Assembly: GCA_947475315.1 (NCBI GenBank)
Contig: CANJMY010000013.1
Coordinates: 1 to 56,688 of the forward strand
Direction of reading: 5' to 3'
Length of the DNA stretch: 56,688 nt
Origin: Pseudomonadota bacterium
Lineage (GTDB): Bacteria > Myxococcota_A > UBA796 > GCA-2862545
Shown: positions 50,766-56,688 of the stretch, piece by piece
Position numbering within the stretch: the first letter of the stretch is position 1
Layout: every line of letters begins with the position of its first letter
Translations under genes and position numbers: made by a program
The notes under the pieces: model-generated
Database searches by the model: none
What the model was told of the DNA's origin: nothing
Seen by the model: only the letters and a program-made list of their open reading frames with translations

Positions 50766-53543
50766 GTGGAGCTCAACGACGATCCGGCATGGGAGTGGCT
50801 CAGCACGGTCGCTCGCGACCTGTGCCCGCCAGACGGGGAGTCGCCCAAGGCCGTGACCTGGCGCCGTGACGACGAGGCCACGGCCCTGGTGCGCGAGCTC
50901 GATCGTGGCCGCAGCGTGCTGCTCGTGGGCCAGCCGCGCGTGGGCAAGTCGAGCGTCGTGTGGGCCGCCGCCCAGCTCCTGTCCGACGAGCCGCCCCGCA
51001 CCCGACGCATCTTCGAGCTGTCGACGTCCCGCGTGCTGTCGGGCACCAAGTACCTGGGCGAGTGGCAGACCCGCCTGGAGCGGATCCTGTCGGCGGCCGA
51101 AGACGGCGCGTTCGCCCTGTGGTTCACCGACATCGAGAACCTGACGACCGCCGGCCGCACCGAGAACGACAATCTGGCGATGTTCGACACCGTCCGCCCG
51201 TGGGTGGAGTCGGGCCGCGTGCGCTTGATCGGCGAGATCACGCCGCTGGCGCGCCTGAGGCTGGAGCGGGTGCAAGGCTTCCTCGACGCGTTCGTCCATC
51301 AGGCGATCGAGCCGTTGGCGCCCGACGCGGTGGACGACGTGGTCCGCCACGCCGCCGACGCAACCGGCCTGCGTATGGACGCGGGCGGCCGCAACTCGCT
51401 GGTCTCGCTGACCAGCCGCTTCCTGTCGTCCCGACCGCAGCCCGCGCCCGCGCTCGACCTGCTCGCCCGCGTGAAGGACTACCAGGACCAGAAGGCCGGC
51501 ATCGAGGAGTTTGAGGACGCCACGCCCGCGTTCATCGAGCGCGTGTTCTCGATCTACACGGGCATCCCCCGCTTTGTGGTCAGCCGCAGCGAGACCCGCT
51601 CCGCGACACAGATCCGGGCGTGGTTCGAGGAGCGGCTTGTCGGCCAGCGTGAGGCGATCGAGTCGGTGCTGCAGGCGGTGGCGCTGTTCAAGGCGGGGCT
51701 CAACGACCCCAAGCGCCCGCTCGGTACGTTCCTGTTCGTCGGCCCCACCGGCGTGGGCAAGACCGAGCTCGCCCGCGCGCTCGCCACCTTCCTGTTCGGC
51801 AGCCCCCACCGCATGCTGCGCTTTGACCTAGGCGAGTACAAGGACTGGTCCAGCTTCCAGCGCCTGCTCGGCGACCCGCACCGCCCCAGCGAGCCCGCGC
51901 TCCTGGCCGACCCGGTGAAGGCGCAGCCCTTCCAGGTGGTGCTCTTCGACGAGCTGGAGAAGGCGCACCCGAACGTGTTCGACGTGCTGCTCAGCGCGCT
52001 GGACGAGGGCCGAGTGTCCACGCCGCGCGGCGAGGTGATCGACCTGCGCAGCACGTTTGTGATCTGCACGTCGAACGTGGGCGCACACGAGGCGGGCAAG
52101 GCGCTTGGGTTTGGCGGCGGGAACGACACCACCCGCCGACGCCAGAGCATGATGAGCGCGCTGGAGGCGCAGTTCCGCCCGGAGCTGCTCAACCGCTTCC
52201 AGCACATCGTGCCCTTCCACCCGCTCGACGCGTCGCAGATCCGGCGCATCGTGCAGCACGACCTGCGCGACATCCTCCAGCGCGAGGGCATCACCGGCCG
52301 CAACCTGGTGGTGGAGGTTGACGACTCCGCGATCGAGCTCGTCGTGCGTGACGGCTTCGACCCGCGCTGGGGCGCCCGCGGCCTCAAGCGCGAGCTGCAA
52401 CGCCGCGTGGTCACGCCGCTCGCCATGACCATGATGGAGCACGGCCTGGTCGCGGGTCAGATCCTCAAGGTCACCGGCGTCGACGGCCACGTGCGCGTGC
52501 GCCAGCTCGACACCGACGCCAGCCACGAGGTCCGCCGCGAGCAGGCGCCGATCGAGATCGGCGGCCGCGTCGCAAGCCGCGAGGACCTCAAGCAGGGCGG
52601 CCGCCAGCTCCGCGAAGACCTGGAGGCGCTGGTGCTCGCGCTGGACGTCCCGTCGCTGCAGTCCGCCGCGCAGGCGCTGCTCGACCGCCGCGAGGACCCG
52701 TCCTTCTGGCAGGACAACGAGCGTGCCGCCAAGGAGGTGCGCGACCTCGACCGCCTCACCGTGATCTTGGAGCGCGTCGATCGCTTCCACACACGCCTGA
52801 CCGACTACGACGCCGACCTTGGCCGCGCCGACACGCGCATGCGCCTGCTCGCCATCGCCCGCCGCCTGGAGGAGCTGCGCGAGGCGTCGCTCGCGAACTG
52901 GCGCGAGCTGGTGTGGATGGGCCCGGACGGCGCGTGGGACGCGCTGGTCGAGGTGCGCCCGCTCGCCGCCGGTCGCCTGGCGCGCGACACCATCACGCGC
53001 ATCTACACGTCCTGGGCTGAGCACCGCGACATGGACGTGCTGTGGCTGCACGATCCGGTCGGCGACGACGAGTCCGCGTGGTTCGCCATCCGCGGTCGCC
53101 ACGCCCACGGCATGCTGCGCCTGGAGGCCGGCATCCACCGCGTCCGCGAGGGTGACGACGCCGCCACCGCGCGCGTGCGCGTCGCGCCGTGGACCGATCG
53201 CACCGCGCCCGTCGTGTTCGGCGACCACCGCGCGCTCAAGGCGATCGGCACGTACGGCGGCCGCATCCGCAGCCGCCTCGCCTGCGATGGCGGCATGGTG
53301 CTGCAGAACGGCAACACCCTCGCCGAGAACCGACACCTCGCGGTGGAGATCGCCGGCGCGTGGCTGGAGGCGCCGGCGCCGTCCGACGTGATCGTGCGCC
53401 GCTACGACCTGCGCGCGCCGCTGGTGCGCGACGTGCTCACCGGCGTGTCGTCCGGTCGACCGGACGCCGTCAGCCCGCCGCGCTTCGACGAGCTGCTCTG
53501 CCAACGCATCGGCGTGGACGCGCAGGGTCCAGACGCCGCGTAG
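50766..53543 (+). CDS. ClpB-like AAA+ ATPase fused to a release-factor-like domain lacking GGQ
   Basis: A 925-residue protein from GTG 50766 (AGGGGG upstream). Domain order: a first AAA+ module with Walker A GQPRVGKSS (about residue 54) but an altered Walker B (WFTDIEN); a second, intact AAA+ module with GPTGVGKTELA (about residue 325), VVLFDELEKAHPN and a ClpB-type C-terminal small domain. From about residue 610 comes a class I release-factor fold: PCRF-like REDPSFWQDNERAAKEV, RIYTSWAEHRDMDVLW, HGMLRLEAGIHRVREG, then TYGGRIRSRLACDGG and a C-terminal DVLTGVSSGRPDAVSPPRFD. GGQ reads GGR (residues 831-833), and the loop that holds the stop-codon-reading tripeptide is missing. The ATPase could act on ribosome-bound chains; catalysis of peptide release is unlikely. 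Confidence 0.88.
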   Translation: MELNDDPAWEWLSTVARDLCPPDGESPKAVTWRRDDEATALVRELDRGRSVLLVGQPRVGKSSVVWAAAQLLSDEPPRTRRIFELSTSRVLSGTKYLGEWQTRLERILSAAEDGAFALWFTDIENLTTAGRTENDNLAMFDTVRPWVESGRVRLIGEITPLARLRLERVQGFLDAFVHQAIEPLAPDAVDDVVRHAADATGLRMDAGGRNSLVSLTSRFLSSRPQPAPALDLLARVKDYQDQKAGIEEFEDATPAFIERVFSIYTGIPRFVVSRSETRSATQIRAWFEERLVGQREAIESVLQAVALFKAGLNDPKRPLGTFLFVGPTGVGKTELARALATFLFGSPHRMLRFDLGEYKDWSSFQRLLGDPHRPSEPALLADPVKAQPFQVVLFDELEKAHPNVFDVLLSALDEGRVSTPRGEVIDLRSTFVICTSNVGAHEAGKALGFGGGNDTTRRRQSMMSALEAQFRPELLNRFQHIVPFHPLDASQIRRIVQHDLRDILQREGITGRNLVVEVDDSAIELVVRDGFDPRWGARGLKRELQRRVVTPLAMTMMEHGLVAGQILKVTGVDGHVRVRQLDTDASHEVRREQAPIEIGGRVASREDLKQGGRQLREDLEALVLALDVPSLQSAAQALLDRREDPSFWQDNERAAKEVRDLDRLTVILERVDRFHTRLTDYDADLGRADTRMRLLAIARRLEELREASLANWRELVWMGPDGAWDALVEVRPLAAGRLARDTITRIYTSWAEHRDMDVLWLHDPVGDDESAWFAIRGRHAHGMLRLEAGIHRVREGDDAATARVRVAPWTDRTAPVVFGDHRALKAIGTYGGRIRSRLACDGGMVLQNGNTLAENRHLAVEIAGAWLEAPAPSDVIVRRYDLRAPLVRDVLTGVSSGRPDAVSPPRFDELLCQRIGVDAQGPDAA

Positions 53544-53620
53544 CGCGCGCGTTCGAGACCGCGCAGCGCGCTTCGAGGCCCGCGCGCGCGTTCGAGACCA
53601 CGCAGCGCGCTTCGAGGCCC
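53544..53620. repeat. Two 39-base tandem repeats between convergent genes
   Basis: Two copies of a 39-base unit (53544-53582 and 53583-53620) containing CGCGCGTTCGAGACC and CAGCGCGCTTCGAGGCCC. They differ at one base (G/A). They fill the space between the stop of the AAA+ gene and the stop of the XPB-like gene. Each unit can fold into a small GCGC-A-GCGC hairpin. Probably a local duplication with REP-like or terminator function. Confidence 0.85.
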
Positions 53621-53622
53621 GA

Positions 53623-54993
53623 CTACCCCGGGTTGTAGGCCCCGTGGTCGCGCCGACGCGCGCTGGTCTTCTCCTCTGCCGACTCCGCGACCACCAGCTC
53701 GTAGAGGACCGCCTGCTTGCCCTCCTTGGGGCGCAGGATTCGGCCGAGCCGCTGCACGTGCTCGCGCACGGTCGCGGTGCCAGACAGCACGATCGCCACG
53801 TCCGCCGCGGGAACATCCACGCCCTCGTTGAGCACGCGTGACGTGACCAGCACCGGCAGCTCGCCCGACGAGAAAGCGCCCAGCAGCGCGCGGCGCTCCT
53901 TCACGTCGGTGTGGTGCGTGATGGCGGGCACCAGCAGCAGGCGGCTGAGCTCGTAGACGGTGGCGTTGTCGTTGGTGAACACGATCACGCGGCCGTCGTG
54001 GTGGCGCGCCAGCAGCTCGGCCAGCAGCCGCAGCTTGGCGGGCGCGCCCTGCAGCAGCTCGCGCGAGCGACGCCACGCGCGGAATGCCTCGCGACCGCGC
54101 GTCGAGCGACCGCAGGCGCGCAGGAAGTTCTGCCACCCGCTCGCGCCGCCCATGTAGATGCCCTCTTCGTCCACAAAGCCGCGCCAGTTGGCAACCGCCG
54201 CGTCGTACGCGGTGCGGTCGGTGGCCGACAGGTGCACGCGCAGGACCTCAGTCCGGTAGGGTGCCAGGAAGTCACCCGCCAGATCGCCGATCTCCTTGCG
54301 GAAGACGACCGGGCCCACGAGCGAGTCCAGGCGCTTGTGCAGGCCGTCCGGCCGCTCCAGCGTGGCGGTGAGCCCCAGGCGGAACGGCGCGATCGACGCC
54401 TCAGCCGCCACGCCGTAGCTGGCCGACGGCAGGTGGTGGACCTCGTCGAAGACGACCAGGCCAAAGCGCGCGCCCCAACGCTCCGCGTGCATCCACGCCG
54501 AGTCGTAGGTGGACACGGTGATGTCCTCGATCTCGTGGTGGCCGCCGCCGAGCAGGCCGATCGGATCGCCGAACGCGCGGCGGAGCTGGTCGTACCACTG
54601 GCCCACCAGATCGAGGGTGGGCGCGATGATCAGCGCGGACCGCCCCGCGCGCGCGATGCACAGCTCCGCGACGAAGCTCTTGCCCGCGCCGGTGGGCAGC
54701 ACGATCACCCCGCGACGGCCCGCGTTCACCCACGCCTCGACCGCGTCCACCTGGTAGCCACGCGGCACGCGGTCGCGCGCGTGCTCGCGGTCGAGGTTCG
54801 CATAGGCGCGGGCCTCGTCCACGTAGGGGATCTTGCGGCGGTGCAGGTCGAGCGCGACGTCGGCGTAGCGGATCGCCGGCGCGCGCGGCAGGCCGACGCG
54901 CGTGTCGAACACAAAGCCCTCAGGCACATCGTCGGGCGGGAAGCCCTCCAACAGCAGCGTGCCGCGATCCCAGCGGAGCAGGCGCGGCCTCAC
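53623..54993 (-). CDS. XPB-like superfamily 2 DNA helicase
   Basis: A 456-residue helicase from GTG 54993 (GTGA overlap with the Bax1-like gene). SF2 motifs in order: Q-like RGYQVDAVEAW; I (GVIVLPTGAGKSFVAE); Ia (ALIIAPTLDLVGQW); II (LVVFDEVHHLPS, DEVH); III (RLGLTATLERPDG); IV (GRVIVFTNDN); V (LVTSRVLNEGVDVP); VI (REHVQRLGRILRPKEG). Short spacing, DEVH and the N-terminal KIPYVDEARAY damage-recognition-like region match XPB/Ssl2. Its neighbour is DUF790/Bax1, the nuclease partner of XPB in archaea, which supports the assignment. Expected role: unwinding at DNA lesions for excision repair. Confidence 0.88.
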   Translation of the reverse strand: MRPRLLRWDRGTLLLEGFPPDDVPEGFVFDTRVGLPRAPAIRYADVALDLHRRKIPYVDEARAYANLDREHARDRVPRGYQVDAVEAWVNAGRRGVIVLPTGAGKSFVAELCIARAGRSALIIAPTLDLVGQWYDQLRRAFGDPIGLLGGGHHEIEDITVSTYDSAWMHAERWGARFGLVVFDEVHHLPSASYGVAAEASIAPFRLGLTATLERPDGLHKRLDSLVGPVVFRKEIGDLAGDFLAPYRTEVLRVHLSATDRTAYDAAVANWRGFVDEEGIYMGGASGWQNFLRACGRSTRGREAFRAWRRSRELLQGAPAKLRLLAELLARHHDGRVIVFTNDNATVYELSRLLLVPAITHHTDVKERRALLGAFSSGELPVLVTSRVLNEGVDVPAADVAIVLSGTATVREHVQRLGRILRPKEGKQAVLYELVVAESAEEKTSARRRDHGAYNPG

Positions 54994-56219
54994 TTGGCCA
55001 CCCGATCGAGCGCCGCCAGCACGTCCTTCACCGGCACCACCTGGCTGAACCCGATCACCTCGCCCGGGAACTCGTCGAGCGCCTCCTGGCCCACGTGCAG
55101 CTTGGTCGACACCGCGAGCACCATGTTGCCCGGACCGTGCCGACGCAGGCCCTCCAGCCTGCGCTCAAGCCAGTCCTTGCGCCAGAAGCCCACGATCTCC
55201 AGGTGGGCGGTGCGCTTGCCGTCGGTGAACGTGAAGTCCGGCAGCACCACGCCGCGCCCGCCCAGCTCAATCGGCGCGGTCGACTCGGTCATCGTCCACT
55301 TAGAGCCTTCGGCGACCGCCGCCCAGCGCTCCGCGAACCAGCCCACCTCGCGCGGCGTGTACGCGCCGGTGTCCGACAGGTGGCCGACCAGCTTGTGATC
55401 GTGTGTGATCTCCAGGCGCTTGGGGTGCACCGCGCGCGCCCAGGGGACCTCCGCCACCAGACGCCACGCGCCGTCTTGCAGCAGCAGCGCGGGGAAGAAC
55501 ATCGCCAGCTGCATGCCGTAGCGTGTGGACTGCGAGAACAGCGACGTCGGACCGTCGAACACCAGCTCCAGGCTCTCGTCGGCGCGCGAGGCCCGAAACA
55601 GCAGCTGGTGGAAGCGCGCGTGGCGCAGGAGCTGTCGCACGCGGCCCGGCGATGGCTTGTCCAACACCACCCGCACCTCGGCGGCGCGCAACAGCAGCGA
55701 CTGCACCTGGGCCACGTTGTAGCGGTGCAGCAGCGCCGTGGCGTCCAGCGCGCGCCAGCTGCGCACCACCTGGGCGGACGGCAGGTCCGCGTACAGGAAC
55801 GACCCGAGCGCGTCAGGCGTCAGGCCCACCTCGGCGGCGACCTCGGTGAGCACGTCGCGCGCGCTGACACGACCGAGCGCGTCGCCCCCGGTGAGCGAGA
55901 GCGGCCCTCGGGCGCGCGCCCGGCGAAAGACCAGGTCGCGCAGCTCAGAGGGCGGACGTGGCGCGTCCGTGTCGCTCTCAGCGCGGTCGATCAGGATCTT
56001 GGCGATCCCCTGCATGACCTTGAGCGATCGGCTCGATCCGATCAGGTCGGTGATCGCCGCGTCCACCTCACCGCGCGTGCCGCCCTCCTCCACCGCGCGC
56101 GCGACCACGTCGATCGCGGCCTCGGCGAAGGTCAGCAGCTCGGCCCGCTCGGGGTCGATGAAGGTCGGCTCCAGCGCGGGCCCACGCACACGCGCGCGGA
56201 CGAGGTCGGCGGTCAGCAT
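54990..56219 (-). CDS. Bax1-like nuclease (DUF790 family)
   Basis: A 409-residue protein from ATG 56219. The N-terminal MLTADLVRARVRGPALEPTF and the C-terminal nuclease core (LELVFDGPTSLFSQSTRYGMQ; then GGRGVVLPDFTFTDGKRTAH, LEIVGFWRKDWLERRLEGLR) match the DUF790/Bax1 pattern. DFTF...LEIVGF...K is a PD-(D/E)xK-type active site (Asp, Glu and Lys visible). In archaea Bax1 binds XPB and cuts DNA 3' of a lesion. Here the gene overlaps the XPB-like gene by GTGA, and it starts 6 bases after the exonuclease gene, making a compact repair operon. Confidence 0.87.
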   Translation of the reverse strand: MLTADLVRARVRGPALEPTFIDPERAELLTFAEAAIDVVARAVEEGGTRGEVDAAITDLIGSSRSLKVMQGIAKILIDRAESDTDAPRPPSELRDLVFRRARARGPLSLTGGDALGRVSARDVLTEVAAEVGLTPDALGSFLYADLPSAQVVRSWRALDATALLHRYNVAQVQSLLLRAAEVRVVLDKPSPGRVRQLLRHARFHQLLFRASRADESLELVFDGPTSLFSQSTRYGMQLAMFFPALLLQDGAWRLVAEVPWARAVHPKRLEITHDHKLVGHLSDTGAYTPREVGWFAERWAAVAEGSKWTMTESTAPIELGGRGVVLPDFTFTDGKRTAHLEIVGFWRKDWLERRLEGLRRHGPGNMVLAVSTKLHVGQEALDEFPGEVIGFSQVVPVKDVLAALDRVAK

Positions 56220-56225
56220 GCGGGG

Positions 56226-56688
56226 CTAGTGCGGGGTGGACGGCACAGCGATGCACGAGTCGAGCACCCAGTCCGACGCGTGAAAGGAGCGAGGCGACTG
56301 ACGCGCGCGGCCCGACGTACGCACGTCGAGGAACCGGCGCAGCCAGCGGCGCGTGCTGTCCGGGTAGCGCCAGGCCCAGCCGTCTGCGCGGTGCACGCGC
56401 GCGACCTCCATCCAAGCCAGATGCAGCGGGTGGTCGACCACCGGCGCGCCCTGGTGCGGGCCCTCCAGGAACACCGGCACGCCGCGCTCGTCCACGCCGA
56501 GCGGGCCGTCTTCGGGCGGCCGACCGACGCCGTCGGCCCAGTCGAGGAGCTCGGCCAGGTCGTCCGCCACGTCGGCGCGGCGCACCATCTCCAAGAACGC
56601 GCGGCCGCAGGCCTCGGCGTCGTTCGCCGCGCGATGGGCCTCGGTCAGCGACACGCCCAGCCGCTTGGCCAGATCACCCAGCTTGTGG
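56226..56688 (-). CDS. DnaQ-like 3'-5' exonuclease, C-terminal part (5' end outside window)
   Basis: The frame is open to the window edge, so the N-terminal ExoI and ExoII motifs are not visible. The visible part starts HKLGDLAKRLGVSLTEAHRA, followed by HRAANDAEACGRAFLEMVRRA. The HxAxxDAxA element is the ExoIII motif of DEDDh exonucleases such as DNA polymerase III epsilon. About 110 further residues (GVDERGVPVFLEGPHQGAPV, WAWRYPDSTRRWLRRFLDVR) form an unrecognised C-terminal extension. It precedes the Bax1-like and XPB-like genes by 6 bases and overlap, so it probably works with them in DNA repair. Confidence 0.82.
   Translation of the reverse strand, partial: HKLGDLAKRLGVSLTEAHRAANDAEACGRAFLEMVRRADVADDLAELLDWADGVGRPPEDGPLGVDERGVPVFLEGPHQGAPVVDHPLHLAWMEVARVHRADGWAWRYPDSTRRWLRRFLDVRTSGRARQSPRSFHASDWVLDSCIAVPSTPH

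Noticed and set aside
53544-53620. Repeats considered as a CRISPR fragment
   Set aside because: The two units are directly adjacent without spacers, and no cas gene is near.

Overview
The window is 56.7 kb of very GC-rich bacterial DNA. It most resembles a Myxococcota (myxobacterial) chromosome. The reasons are a miniature MYXO-CTERM-type surface protein, many lipoproteins with Asp-Thr-rich linkers, an eukaryote-like Ser/Thr kinase, hybrid histidine kinases, very large c-type cytochromes and frequent GTG/TTG starts. I see no rRNA, tRNA, CRISPR array, IS element or phage gene. The genus cannot be assigned from the sequence alone.

Layout. 1-6.5 kb: end of a hybrid histidine kinase, a class V aminotransferase, a tiny sorted protein, a propeller-like lipoprotein and a transmembrane Ser/Thr kinase. 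6.5-8.4 kb: a lipoprotein and cysH (assimilatory APS reductase). cysH is preceded by a long structured leader with two tandem poly-cysteine short ORFs that are too short for normal gene calling, a strong intrinsic terminator and alternative hairpins. I read this as a cysteine-sensing attenuator. 8.4-21.5 kb: a lipoprotein, then divergently arranged multihaem cytochrome genes: one decahaem lipoprotein on the minus strand and a nine-gene, tightly overlapping plus-strand operon. Together these carry about 66 CxxCH/CxxxCH haem sites, an outer-membrane beta-barrel and a NapC-like inner-membrane anchor, i.e. a predicted trans-envelope electron conduit. 21.6-23.3 kb: a hipBA toxin-antitoxin pair with a good sigma-70 promoter.

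23.4-34 kb: a TonB-dependent receptor, a secreted orthocaspase with four PPC domains, trpS, a structured 384-bp gap, a metal permease with an HMA domain, a lipoprotein, a kinase with receivers at both ends and a membrane protein. 34.2-37.6 kb: a three-gene operon of a sigma-factor-like protein, an unknown protein and a Lon-protease-like/helical-repeat protein. 37.6-50.7 kb: SUMF1-fold and PQQ-propeller pair, amidase, lamin-tail lipoprotein, lipase, acyl-CoA synthetase, amine oxidase, LysE-type exporter, methyltransferase and lipid-kinase-like protein. 50.8-56.7 kb: a ClpB-like AAA+ ATPase fused to a release-factor-like domain that has lost GGQ, then a convergent operon of a DnaQ-like exonuclease (cut by the window edge), Bax1-like (DUF790) nuclease and XPB-like helicase.

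Most promising for novelty: (1) the tandem poly-Cys leader of cysH; (2) the AAA+/release-factor fusion; (3) the unusually large cytochrome conduit including a 15-haem beta-propeller lipoprotein and a 39-residue membrane protein; (4) the sigma-like/Lon-like operon. All family assignments come from motifs read by eye; no database was searched.
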